Both the position numbers and the translations under genes were made by a program. DNA of 64,000 bases, from assembly GCF_000568405.1 (NCBI RefSeq), contig NZ_ARZY01000015.1, positions 33,599 through 97,598 on the forward strand, read 5' to 3'. Positions 46,601 through 54,504 of this stretch are shown in pieces (within the stretch, counting starts at the first letter, position 1; every line of letters begins with the position of its first letter). This DNA comes from Catenovulum agarivorans DS-2. Its GTDB lineage: Bacteria; Pseudomonadota; Gammaproteobacteria; Enterobacterales; Alteromonadaceae. The notes beneath the pieces were generated by a model that was not told where the DNA came from, did no database searches, and saw only the letters and a list, made by a program, of their open reading frames with translations.

Positions 46601-46779
46601 TGTTGCAGCCTATGTTTGAGCGACTTTTTATCGAACTCTATTGTAAGTAACTGGCGCAGTTGTGGAACAAGGGATTGGTCGTCGATTAAATGGCACTGAT
46701 ATAAAGCTTGTTTGAGTGTATATAAGTCAACAAAATTCTCTGGCAAATGAGCGGTGAATATTTGTCGGGTGAGTTGCAT
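43615..46779 (-). CDS. putA: Bifunctional proline dehydrogenase / glutamate-semialdehyde dehydrogenase PutA
   Basis: The 1054-aa enzyme converts proline to glutamate using FAD then NAD. An N-terminal helical arm (~1-110) leads into the PRODH barrel (~150-470; AVSIKLSALHGRFG, LTIDAEEADKLM, IPVRLVKGAYWDSEIKLAQQ) and then the P5C dehydrogenase (~560-1040; CISPWNFPLAIFLGQIVAALITG, LIAETGGINIM with the catalytic Glu, SAFASAGQRCSATRV with the catalytic Cys). It lacks the ribbon-helix-helix DNA-binding domain and the long C-terminal extension of E. coli PutA (1320 aa), so it should be purely enzymatic. Confidence 0.95.
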   Translation of the reverse strand: MQLTRQIFTAHLPENFVDLYTLKQALYQCHLIDDQSLVPQLRQLLTIEFDKKSLKHRLQQNRLQLKAAPFSAESFFSQLDLFSAQGSTLLRLAEALLRINDTSSAVNLIQDKLDYWQQQNHQHPLEKNSPHNLGSVLHNLLALSHYLLGVYHDSSPHQLNQLLHTGIKHISAPAIYLGMKQSMQHLAQHFVYAEGNQLALTRANQSDDLCSFDCLGEAAVGENDAKNYFGQYHELIHKLAEDKTNQPHAVSIKLSALHGRFGNKQYPLTKDILVERVLTLALAAQKADIALTIDAEEADKLMVTLDLFATVRAHPKLQQWQKLGIAVQAYSKRSLIELLWLNALGDKYQCYIPVRLVKGAYWDSEIKLAQQQGLANYPVFRQKQHTDLNYLVCAQFLLSPGNAWLQPQFAGHNIVTVSQIEQLIAQNPLCEHPIEWQKLYGMGSVFFNQFCQTTRYPIRQYAPIGSHKTVLPYLIRRILENGANQSFVHQIANENISLEQIIRNNTELADTPSKIANPPDIFANRKNSPGIDLADCNQQSHLDQVLNRLPKHDFFQPLDQWLNEQNISANNLLDANQQQIQQVCAQYAKRLAKESDYAKLFVTAEQAQLPWRNHLAKRVEVIQKLAEQLILQQHNLLFLLIYEAGKNRQDALNEWREALDFCYYYSEQIKHFYPRELEHTAGENNTLYYQAKGTFVCISPWNFPLAIFLGQIVAALITGNTVIAKPAHNTQLIGHFCQILLEQAGLPHGVLQLVTGSSKALAEKLLNYQPNYHDKGCYLAGVCFTGSNHSAKTIQQQLHSHPHTVKLIAETGGINIMLADASALLEQVIRDVIESAFASAGQRCSATRVLVVHQSIYSEVKNKLIQAMAELTVDEPQLQTTDVTALIDQSAKDSVEQYLNSDFISARIIYQSKIASRFAQQTANHNFVPPTLIEIEQISQIQQEVFAPVLHICAYQNHHMVLKQLQNIGYGLTMAVHTRNQHLWQQIAKDVQVGNVYINRNQVGAVVGCQAFGGMNLSGTGPKAGGPNYLAAFLNEKLVCENTAAIGGSLDLYD

Positions 46780-46927
46780 AACAAACCTCAGCTACACAGC
46801 GTGACTATACATGTTAATTGCATGGGTTAAGAATAGACCATATAGCCAATAGCGGCAGGTTTTTTCAGCTGAAAGCTTGGTAGGGGGGAAGCAGGCAAAC
46901 CAATAATTGCCTGCTTAATGTTAGAGA

Positions 46928-47530
46928 TTAAAAGAAGTCAGGACTGCGTTTTTTGCGTCTTGGCATCATGGCTAAAATATATCCGACGATCAAGCTACCC
47001 AAAGATAATATGCCACCTTTGATTAACCAGTCCATTTTTACTTTTTCTTGTGTTTCTGCATCACTTTGTTGCAGCTGAGCCAATTGTGTTTGGTAATTTT
47101 GGAGGGATGCTTCTAGTTTGGCATTGGTTTGTTGTTGACGTTCCAATTGGCTTTCCAACAACATTTTTTCGCTTTGTTGGGTATTCAACTTACTGGATAC
47201 TTCCGCCAATTCTGCAGATGCTTGGTCTAATGCTTGCTGAGTTTGAACATATTTCTGTTTCAAACTCTGCTCATTGCTTAGATACTGAGTTTCAACCCAG
47301 CCCGTTTTATCATCGTATTCAACTTTACTAAAACTACCATCTTCCGACTTTTCAACTACAGTAATTGGTGTACCAGCTTCGATAGTGCCAACGATACGAT
47401 AATTACGGGTGGGGCCGGTGTGAACGAATATGGTAAGCTGGTCAGAAACATAGGCTGTTTGTTCGGCGACTGCTGTTGTTGACCAAGTTGAAAGCAACAA
47501 TAAGCAGGCTGAGAGTATGCGTAACTTCAT
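46928..47530 (-). CDS. ygiM: SH3-domain inner-membrane protein YgiM
   Basis: Counted from ATG 47530, the product is 200 aa. The ATG has GGAG at good spacing; the longer frame's TTG at 47542 overlaps that Shine-Dalgarno and is rejected. A signal peptide ending near AVAEQ is followed by a bacterial SH3 domain (residues ~25-90; YVSDQLTIFVHTGPTRNYRIVG-type sequence), a coiled coil rich in Gln and Glu (~90-165) and a C-terminal TM helix (GGILSLGSLIVGYILAMM) with a basic tail. E. coli ygiM is likewise divergent from ygiF. Its function is unknown. Confidence 0.9.
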   Translation of the reverse strand: MKLRILSACLLLLSTWSTTAVAEQTAYVSDQLTIFVHTGPTRNYRIVGTIEAGTPITVVEKSEDGSFSKVEYDDKTGWVETQYLSNEQSLKQKYVQTQQALDQASAELAEVSSKLNTQQSEKMLLESQLERQQQTNAKLEASLQNYQTQLAQLQQSDAETQEKVKMDWLIKGGILSLGSLIVGYILAMMPRRKKRSPDFF

Positions 47531-47717
47531 TAATGACTCCAATGTGGCTGGATATAGTTCTTATCCCTGCGCTTTAATAATATTAGGTTTTGCAAAACTT
47601 ACCCGCAACTATACTTTAATCGGCTGTGCTGTACAAAGCTTAAAGAATACTTGAACTCCATCAACAGGTCGGGTATTTTCACTTTTTTATCAATAATTCG
47701 CGAACTGTGTCGCCTTT

Positions 47718-49250
47718 ATGGAAACTGAGATAGAGCTTAAGTTTGCTGTTGCAAGTGAAACTGAGCAAGACAGTGAGTCTGTACTCACTCAAATTAAAGC
47801 CCTTGTTGAACCTTGGTTACAAAACCAAGGGTATAGCCAAAAGCATTTGTCAAATATTTATTTTGATACACCAGAGCAAACGTTGCGAGCATTTGATTGT
47901 GGTTTACGCATTCGCTCGGTCGACAATCAAGCTGAACAAACACTAAAAACCGCAGGTATCTGTGTTGGTGGTTTGCACAAGCGGCCAGAATACAATATTG
48001 CTATTGAGCAGCGTCATCCTGACTTATCTTTGTTTCCTGCACAAGCATGGCCTGAGCAATTTGATTGGCAAGACGCTCAAGAAAATTTAATTGCATTATT
48101 TTCAACCGAGTTTGTTCGCCATAAATGGCGTATTCAAATTGAACAGTGCCAAATCGAAGTTGTTTATGACTTAGGTGAGGTGGATGCTCAAGGAAATAAA
48201 GTCGCGATTCATGAAATTGAAATTGAGTTAATTGATGGAGACATGCGCGCGCTGTTTGCATTGGCGCATAAGCTAACAGACAAATTGCCGCTGCGACTAT
48301 CAAACGATAGTAAAGCAGCAAGAGGTTACCGATTATTCTTAAATCAAACCAATCAAATTAAACCAAACTTAGGTGTGGTTGATTTGACTGCGGATATGGA
48401 TGTTGAACAAGCTTTTTCCAATAGTATTCAACATGGCTTAGGGTATTGGCAATATCATGAAGAGTTGTTTGCCAATCAAGGTGATTTAAAAGCCGTTCGC
48501 CATGTACAGCGGGGTGTTTGGTTGGTCAGGCATACCTTTTGGTTGTTCAGAAACCATATCCCGAAAAAAGCGTCGACAGAAATACGCAAAGAACTTAAAT
48601 GGTTAAGTAAACAGTTTGATTGGCTTGATTATGCATTACACGTCAAACAACTCACTTCAAAAAAAGGTCAGTTCCGAAAAAAAGTTGCCGACGATGAAAA
48701 ACTATTGAGTTACTTGGAGCAAAAAGTCGTAGTTGAAGACTGTGTAGCACGTGCTCAAGCTCTATTTTATAGTGCTCGCTACAATGCTTTGATATTAAAG
48801 CTTATGTTATGGTTAACAGAGCGAGGTTGGCGTTGTTATTCTGAAATTGATGAGCAAGCTTTACAGCAAAACATTTGTGGTGTGGCTCGGCAGTTAAACC
48901 AAAATAGTTGGATTAAAATCCAACGCCTAATGCCCTTAAAAGCGAGCTATTCTGCAACGGATTATATACAGATGGAGCGCTCAATAGGACGAGCTTTGTT
49001 AACTGGTGTGTGTATGGGGAGTTTGTTTGCCGAAGAGGAAAGATTAGACTTCCGAGCTCCTTGGTTAGATATTATGCAAGGGATAGCTGACTTAAAAACC
49101 TTATTTACTTTTAAGTTGTGTATTGAACTGTACCCAGAAGAAAATCGACCTGAATTGGAAGTGTGGGCCGATGCCAAAATTAATAGCTTAGTGAATATTA
49201 TGGAGCAGTCGCGACAGTCGGCGTTAAGAATGGAGCCTTATTGGCATTAA
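47718..49250 (+). CDS. ygiF: Inorganic triphosphatase YgiF (CYTH-CHAD)
   Basis: The 510-aa protein begins METEIELKFAV, containing the ExExK signature of the CYTH triphosphate tunnel fold (residues ~3-7), with further tunnel residues in RIRSVDNQAEQTLKTAG and HEIEIELIDG. Residues ~225-500 form a CHAD domain rich in His/Arg/Lys, expected to bind polyphosphate. The E. coli homologue hydrolyses inorganic tripolyphosphate. It is transcribed divergently from ygiM. Confidence 0.93.
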   Translation: METEIELKFAVASETEQDSESVLTQIKALVEPWLQNQGYSQKHLSNIYFDTPEQTLRAFDCGLRIRSVDNQAEQTLKTAGICVGGLHKRPEYNIAIEQRHPDLSLFPAQAWPEQFDWQDAQENLIALFSTEFVRHKWRIQIEQCQIEVVYDLGEVDAQGNKVAIHEIEIELIDGDMRALFALAHKLTDKLPLRLSNDSKAARGYRLFLNQTNQIKPNLGVVDLTADMDVEQAFSNSIQHGLGYWQYHEELFANQGDLKAVRHVQRGVWLVRHTFWLFRNHIPKKASTEIRKELKWLSKQFDWLDYALHVKQLTSKKGQFRKKVADDEKLLSYLEQKVVVEDCVARAQALFYSARYNALILKLMLWLTERGWRCYSEIDEQALQQNICGVARQLNQNSWIKIQRLMPLKASYSATDYIQMERSIGRALLTGVCMGSLFAEEERLDFRAPWLDIMQGIADLKTLFTFKLCIELYPEENRPELEVWADAKINSLVNIMEQSRQSALRMEPYWH

Positions 49251-49307
49251 ACAAACTTTAGCTTGGCTAGGTGGGCAGTTTTAATAACTTGACCCATCTA
49301 TTCGGGC

Positions 49308-49748
49308 TCACGGATTTTCTTCGGCGCATTTTGCGCACAAACCATGTGCTTCTATGGTTGGTTTTAATATTGTAAAACCTGTTTTATGCGCCGCATTGCT
49401 GAGTGCGGTATATATGGTTTGATTTTCAATTTCTTCAACCAACCCACAGCTATCGCAAATCAATAACTGCGCTTTGTGATGTTCAGAAAAGTGACTGCAC
49501 AATACATACGCATTTTGCGATTCAACTTTGTGGACAAAGCCTTGGTCGATTAAAAATTCAAGTGCACGGTATATGGTTGGGGGTTTCGCTTTGGCGTCTG
49601 TTTGTTGAAGTTGCGTGAGTAACTCGTATGCACCAACTGAACCAGTAGCGTCTGCCAATAAACTAAAAACCTGCTCTCGGACAGGTGTAAAGCGTACACC
49701 GTTTTTCTGGCAAACAAGACGAGCTTGTTCAAGTAATTTATTTGGCAT
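49308..49748 (-). CDS. zur: Fur-family zinc uptake regulator Zur
   Basis: The 146-aa regulator has an N-terminal winged helix (RFTPVREQVFSLLADATGSVGAYELL; PPTIYRALEFLIDQGFVHKVES) and a C-terminal dimerisation domain with two structural zinc CxxC pairs (LLICDSCGLVEE, GLCAKCAEENP) and the LCSHFSEHH segment. The PPTIYRAL recognition helix and the Cys in YVLCSH favour Zur over Fur. It represses zinc uptake genes when zinc is replete; no such genes are adjacent. Confidence 0.9.
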   Translation of the reverse strand: MPNKLLEQARLVCQKNGVRFTPVREQVFSLLADATGSVGAYELLTQLQQTDAKAKPPTIYRALEFLIDQGFVHKVESQNAYVLCSHFSEHHKAQLLICDSCGLVEEIENQTIYTALSNAAHKTGFTILKPTIEAHGLCAKCAEENP

Positions 49749-50052
49749 AATAATAGTTACGTGGCTTGTTTATCTAAGCTAATCATTTTACTTGTTTTCA
49801 TTTTCATTACCACCGTTTTGCATATCTTGTAGGTTTGTTACTGCTAGCTTTTGAAGTTTTAGAAAATCAGCTTTCGAATCGACTTTTATTTTGCGTGATT
49901 ATTGGATTATGGGAACAGGGCTGCCACTACAACGATGCGAAAAAGCATAGAAGCAATAACTTAGAGCAAAATTTATCCATTTTTATTGATCTTGTAACAA
50001 TAACTGGTTACAACTAGTAGCAGGCTATAGCAGCGAACCAAGGAGGTTGCAT
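49749..50052. other. 304-bp intergenic region between zur and glgX
   Basis: This divergent region must hold the zur and glgX promoters. I see no clear operator, hairpin or RNA gene. The only notable site is the strong AGGAGG Shine-Dalgarno at 50041-50046 that fixes the glgX start. Confidence 0.5.
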
Positions 50053-52254
50053 ATGCTTAAGCGTGCCATAGGTAAAATATTACCTGGGAAACCATATCCT
50101 TTAGGTGCAACATGGGATGGCAATGGAGTCAACTTTGCACTATTTTCTCAAGCAGCTCAGCAAGTAGAGCTATGTCTATTTGATATTAAAACACATGCTG
50201 CGACCGCCAGTTACTTTTTAACTGAGCATACCGATCAAGTTTGGCATATTTATCTACCTAATTTAAAACCTGGTCAATTATATGGTTATCGAGTTCACGG
50301 TTGTTATCAACCGGAACAAGGTTTACGGTTTAATCCAAATAAACTGTTAATTGACCCGTATGCTCGAGCGGTAGCTGGCGATATTAACTGGCATGATGCG
50401 ATTTTTCCGTATCAGGTCGGTGATGCAAGTGATCCTCAGTTAGATCTAGTTGCCAATACACAAGACAGTGCACCGTACATGCCAAAAAGCCAAGTGATAG
50501 ATAGTAACTTTGACTGGGCGGATGATCACAAACCAGCAATAGCATGGCACAAAACCGTGATTTATGAATTGCATGTAAAAGGCTTTACCCAGTTAAACCC
50601 ATTAATACCTAAATATTTACGTGGTACCTATTTAGGTTTAGCTCAGCCTGAAGTTATCGCTTACCTTAAACAGCTTGGTGTAACCGCAATTGAATTATTG
50701 CCGGTGCATTATTTTTTAAATGACAGGCATTTAGTTGAACGTGGACTGACCAATTATTGGGGCTACAATTCAATCAATTTTTTCGCCCCAGATCCTCGGT
50801 ATGCAAAAAAAGATGCGGTCAAAGAATTTAAGCAAATGGTGCAAGCTTTTCATGCCGCTGGTTTAGAAGTGATTTTGGATGTGGTTTATAACCATACTGC
50901 CGAGGGTAATCATTTAGGCCCCATGTTGTCATTTAAAGGCATTGATAATGCCGCCTATTACCGACTAGTTGACGGTATGCCGAGGTATTACATGGATTAT
51001 ACTGGCACTGGTAATACCCTGAACATGATGACGCCAAAAGTATTACAGTTGGTAATGGATAGCTTGCGCTATTGGATTGAAGAGATGCATGTCGATGGCT
51101 TTCGATTTGATTTAGCATCAGCATTGGCCAGAGAGCTTCACGATGTCGATAAGTTAGGTGCATTTTTCGATATTATTCATCAAGATCCGGTTATTTCACA
51201 GGTTAAGCTTATTGCAGAGCCTTGGGATGTTGGAGAGGGCGGATATCAGGTTGGTAATTTCCCTGTCGGCTGGACAGAATGGAATGGCAAGTACAGAGAC
51301 TGTGTGCGTTCGTTTTGGAAAGGCGATGACGGCAAACTCGGCGAGCTGGCTTATCGTTTAACTGGTTCCAGTGATTTATACCAACACAATGGGCGCAGGC
51401 CCTACGCTAGTATCAATTTTATCACAGCACACGACGGTTTTACCCTGCATGACTTAGTAACCTTTAATGATAAACATAATTTGGCAAATGGAGAAAATAA
51501 CCAAGATGGTGACAACCATAATTTAAGCTGGAACATGGGCAAAGAAGGCGAAACCCATAGCGCAAGAATTAATGCGCAGCGGCGCAAGCAAAAACGCAAT
51601 TTACTCGCCACCTTGTTACTATCGCAAGGTGTACCTATGATAACGGCAGGTGATGAATTTGGCCGAACCCAACAAGGTAACAACAATGCGTATTGCCAAG
51701 ACAACCAAATTAGTTGGTTTAATTGGCGCAGTTCGAAAGATAAAGCGTCATTGTTAGAGTTTTGCCAAACACTCCTGAGAATTCGCCAACATCACGCTAT
51801 TTTTCATCAACGACATTTTTTTCAAGGCCACGCTGTTCGAGGCAGCGAAGCAAAAGATATTACTTGGTTGGCTAAAAATGGCGAAGAAATGCTGGATGAA
51901 GAGTGGCAAAATCCACATACCAAATATGTAGGTTTACACTTGCATGGTAAAGCACTTAAAGACGTAGACGAAAGCGGGCAACCTCTGGAAGATACAGACT
52001 TTGTGATTTTACTAAATGCCAGCGAAAGTGATATTCAGTTTACCATGCCAAATAGCTTGGGGGCTGAATACAGTTGGCGAGTTGTGTTTGATACAGCATA
52101 CGACAGCATGAGCCAAAAGCAGAAAAAAGCACGTTATCAAGCTGGAAATCAATACGCATTGGTTAGCCGTTCATTTGTATTGTTAGAAAAAGCTCAAGTT
52201 CGACGGAAAAAGATTAATTCTCGAGCTTTGCCTATGGAGATTGTGAGTCGTTAA
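50053..52254 (+). CDS. glgX: Glycogen debranching enzyme GlgX
   Basis: The 733-aa GH13_11 enzyme hydrolyses alpha-1,6 branches of limit dextrins. An N-terminal CBM48 (YPLGATWDGNGVNFALFSQAA) precedes the alpha-amylase barrel with DVVYNHTAEG, the nucleophile in DGFRFDLAS, the acid/base Glu in KLIAEPWDVGEGGYQVG and FITAHDGFTLHDLV. The AGGAGG at 50041-50046 is six bases before ATG 50053, so the in-frame TTG at 50047 is rejected. No other glg gene is in the window. Its 3' end overlaps the convergent propeller gene by four bases. Confidence 0.95.
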   Translation: MLKRAIGKILPGKPYPLGATWDGNGVNFALFSQAAQQVELCLFDIKTHAATASYFLTEHTDQVWHIYLPNLKPGQLYGYRVHGCYQPEQGLRFNPNKLLIDPYARAVAGDINWHDAIFPYQVGDASDPQLDLVANTQDSAPYMPKSQVIDSNFDWADDHKPAIAWHKTVIYELHVKGFTQLNPLIPKYLRGTYLGLAQPEVIAYLKQLGVTAIELLPVHYFLNDRHLVERGLTNYWGYNSINFFAPDPRYAKKDAVKEFKQMVQAFHAAGLEVILDVVYNHTAEGNHLGPMLSFKGIDNAAYYRLVDGMPRYYMDYTGTGNTLNMMTPKVLQLVMDSLRYWIEEMHVDGFRFDLASALARELHDVDKLGAFFDIIHQDPVISQVKLIAEPWDVGEGGYQVGNFPVGWTEWNGKYRDCVRSFWKGDDGKLGELAYRLTGSSDLYQHNGRRPYASINFITAHDGFTLHDLVTFNDKHNLANGENNQDGDNHNLSWNMGKEGETHSARINAQRRKQKRNLLATLLLSQGVPMITAGDEFGRTQQGNNNAYCQDNQISWFNWRSSKDKASLLEFCQTLLRIRQHHAIFHQRHFFQGHAVRGSEAKDITWLAKNGEEMLDEEWQNPHTKYVGLHLHGKALKDVDESGQPLEDTDFVILLNASESDIQFTMPNSLGAEYSWRVVFDTAYDSMSQKQKKARYQAGNQYALVSRSFVLLEKAQVRRKKINSRALPMEIVSR

Positions 52255-53231
52255 TCGAGGTTAATATGTGCCATGTATATATCACTACGTGGTACATGCG
52301 CTCTGTGTTGATGCTGCGAGTAATAACTCACATACAAAGTGTTTTGTCGATAGCAAATTCCGGGGTAACTGTTGTCACCACCGCTAGGGAGCTCCAATAT
52401 TGGTTGTAGCTTAAATCCAAGCCGCTGAGCAGTTAGTTCATACAACCATGTGGTTAGACGGAATTTTTTACGCCAAGGTAAAAATCGTCTCGCTGCAAGG
52501 ATAATTCTGCCATCTGGTAGCTGTTGTAGCTTAGGTCCACCTAGGTACTCACCTAGATCAAACCATTGCCATTGTTTGTATGGGGGTTTTGCTACACCCA
52601 ACTGTGCGGTAAATGAGTCCGCATCGCGTCTGAGTACACAATAGGCCGTACCATCTGCTAAAAACAACATATCACTTTCGTTTGGATAACCTTTGCCGTT
52701 TTTGGCTAGGCTAAACAGGTTTTGTTGGTAGACAGAGTATCGGCCATATGTATCACCCATCATCAGCTTTACCTGGTTGGCTCTTCGATTATAAGCCACC
52801 CCTAAACTAGGAATATGTGGTTGTCTAGTAGGGGTGGTGCGCCATAACCACCAGTTGTTTTCGCCAACAACTTGTGGTTGTGAAAAGCTCTTACCGTTTG
52901 TGCTGACACTGATGCAATTCTCATTTGCGATATTACGCAGCATTCCACCTTTTGGTTTAAAGCGCTTTCGATAGTAGAGTAATTGCAATTGATTGTTTGA
53001 ATTAATGGAAAGTTTTGGATCGCGCAAATCAGCTAAGTGTTGTGAGATAGTGCAACTGGATTGCCAATTTGTTGCATTGCTCGACGTTAAAATAATAATA
53101 CGACCGTCAGCACTGACATGGTTGCTTGCTTGGCGAAAGCAACAGTAGAACTTACCTTGGTAATAAACTAAGTCAGTAAAGGCATTGTGTTTATTGTTTG
53201 CATAAATACAGCTGAGTTGTTCGAGTTTCAT
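52251..53231 (-). CDS. Sialidase-like (BNR-type) beta-propeller protein
   Basis: The 326-aa protein has no signal peptide. Repeated segments with the Ser/Asn-x-Asp/Asn-G-x-x-(W/F) character (ILTSSNATNWQ, SVSTNGKSFSQP) and an ending SGGDNSYPGICYRQNTLYVS-YYSQH fit exo-alpha-sialidase-like six-bladed propellers. An Arg (LRDPKLS, ~residue 70) and a Glu (PNESDML, ~180) lie where catalytic residues occur, but I cannot verify the active site. It is cytoplasmic by sequence, beside a Nudix-type regulator and a GH3 gene, so it may act on an imported oligosaccharide. Confidence 0.6.
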   Translation of the reverse strand: MKLEQLSCIYANNKHNAFTDLVYYQGKFYCCFRQASNHVSADGRIIILTSSNATNWQSSCTISQHLADLRDPKLSINSNNQLQLLYYRKRFKPKGGMLRNIANENCISVSTNGKSFSQPQVVGENNWWLWRTTPTRQPHIPSLGVAYNRRANQVKLMMGDTYGRYSVYQQNLFSLAKNGKGYPNESDMLFLADGTAYCVLRRDADSFTAQLGVAKPPYKQWQWFDLGEYLGGPKLQQLPDGRIILAARRFLPWRKKFRLTTWLYELTAQRLGFKLQPILELPSGGDNSYPGICYRQNTLYVSYYSQHQHRAHVPRSDIYMAHINLD

Positions 53232-53249
53232 TTCGTGCTCTCAATAACA

Positions 53250-53273
53250 AAAAGGGTGCGACCGCACCCTTTT
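53250..53273 (-). terminator. Terminator of the Nudix-type regulator gene
   Basis: The stem AAAAGGGTGC / GCACCCTTTT with a 4-nt loop is followed on the minus strand by TTGTT. It lies 33 bp past the regulator stop and 19 bp before the start of the propeller gene, so the two minus-strand genes are probably partly uncoupled. Confidence 0.85.
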
Positions 53274-53305
53274 ACAATTTGTGTTGAATACTTTTAAATA
53301 CTAGC

Positions 53306-54037
53306 TCAATACTCAAAATTAAACCCAAACTCTTTGAGCTTTTCATAAACGTGTACATCAAAGCGGTATAATGTTGCGGCTCTGTGTGCGACCGCAGTTT
53401 GCTTTTCTTTGCAGTTGATCAAAAGGTTCATCTTTTGAATTTTCCGGCGAAAATTTGGTTTATCTAGCTTCTTATCTAAAATGGCTTCGTATATTTCCTG
53501 CAATTGCAATAAAGTAAACTTCTCTGGTAATAAGCTAAAACCAATCGGCTCGTGCCTTACTTTGTATTTAAGCTGCCCTAAACACTTGTTCAATATATCT
53601 TTGTGGTCAAAAATCAGCTCTGGTACATCGTGTACATTAAACCATGCAACTTCATGAGTGTTTTCACCCTGATGGATATTAGCTTCATCAAAACGAACCA
53701 GCGCATAATACACAACTGTGATAATTCTTCGGCCTGGATAGCGGTCTACCTTGCCAAAAGCGCCCAGTTGGTCTAAGTGGAAATTTTCAACGCCTGTTGT
53801 GGCTGAAATGACTCTGGATGCCGCGTCATCTAAACTTTCGTCTTGATGAACCCAATGGCCAATTAGACCCCATTTATTAGCGGCTAAGCCTTGTTTGTAT
53901 TTAACCAACAGAACTTTTAGTTGCCCATCTTGCATCGCAAATATCAAGTTATCAACTGAGATATTTGGCATCGATTTTTCAGGTAGCTGTTCTTCATTAT
54001 CCATTTCAGCTGCCATCATGTTTATATTGTGTGTCAT
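53306..54037 (-). CDS. NrtR/AraR-type regulator with a degenerate Nudix domain
   Basis: The 243-aa protein has a Nudix fold (residues ~25-150; VDNLIFAMQDGQLKVLLVKYK) and a C-terminal winged helix (~165-240; FTLLQLQEIYEAILDKKLDKPNFRRKIQKMNLL), the layout of Nudix-related transcriptional regulators. The Nudix box GX5EX7REUXEEXGU reads G..E..(A)SRVISATTGV: the three catalytic glutamates of REUXEE are gone, so it should bind rather than hydrolyse its ligand. In relatives the ligand is an NAD derivative or a sugar. Its place beside GH3 and propeller genes suggests a sugar. It is divergent from the GH3 gene. Confidence 0.85.
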   Translation of the reverse strand: MTHNINMMAAEMDNEEQLPEKSMPNISVDNLIFAMQDGQLKVLLVKYKQGLAANKWGLIGHWVHQDESLDDAASRVISATTGVENFHLDQLGAFGKVDRYPGRRIITVVYYALVRFDEANIHQGENTHEVAWFNVHDVPELIFDHKDILNKCLGQLKYKVRHEPIGFSLLPEKFTLLQLQEIYEAILDKKLDKPNFRRKIQKMNLLINCKEKQTAVAHRAATLYRFDVHVYEKLKEFGFNFEY

Positions 54038-54504
54038 ATTGTTCTAATGAATATTATGTTGAGTAGCAAAAAATAACCAGGTTGAAAGCTATTCTAAGTT
54101 AAACCGTCAATTTAGATTTACTAGAGTTTACTCGCTTTTTAGCCAAAATAGAACACATAATGTATACGTGTATTGGCTGGTAAGACCTTAGAATTATTAG
54201 CTAATTTTTATATGTAAATTTAATGTTTAGGAAAAACAGTTACTTTAGTTTTATATATGCCATATATTTTTATATTAATAATGGTTGTCGGTCAAATATA
54301 TCATTGAATGATTGTCGGTTTTTTATTCGTTTACGCTCGGTCGTCTGAAAAAAATTGTTATAGTCTTAGTGTATATATAGGGTGTTTTTAAGAAAACATT
54401 TGCAGTAAACGTTTACATTGGTGTGTTTTGTGTGCCATTCTATATCTATACCCAAGCTATTTGGGTTTAAATACTCAACAACACATGCAAATAAAGGTGA
54501 GGCT
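54038..54504. promoter_or_regulatory. Divergent control region of the regulator and GH3 genes
   Basis: This AT-rich 467-bp region holds a LacI-type palindrome (54405-54416), a small hairpin ATACCCAAG..TTGGGT (54448-54468) in the GH3 leader, and a direct repeat TTGTCGGT at 54285 and 54312 (27 bp apart). TTGTTA..TATATA-like elements near 54356-54380 could be the GH3 promoter. No gene is evident. Confidence 0.45.
54405..54416. promoter_or_regulatory. LacI-family operator-like palindrome GTAAACGTTTAC
   Basis: A perfect 12-bp palindrome with a central CG is typical of LacI/GalR-family operators. It sits ~30 bp downstream of a likely promoter and 88 bp upstream of the GH3 start. No LacI-family gene is in the window, so the regulator would be encoded elsewhere. 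Confidence 0.6.

Noticed and set aside
46889..46916. AAGCAGGCAA / TTGCCTGCTT inverted repeat after ygiM as a terminator
   Set aside because: The stem is good, but no T-run follows on either strand; left out as unproven.
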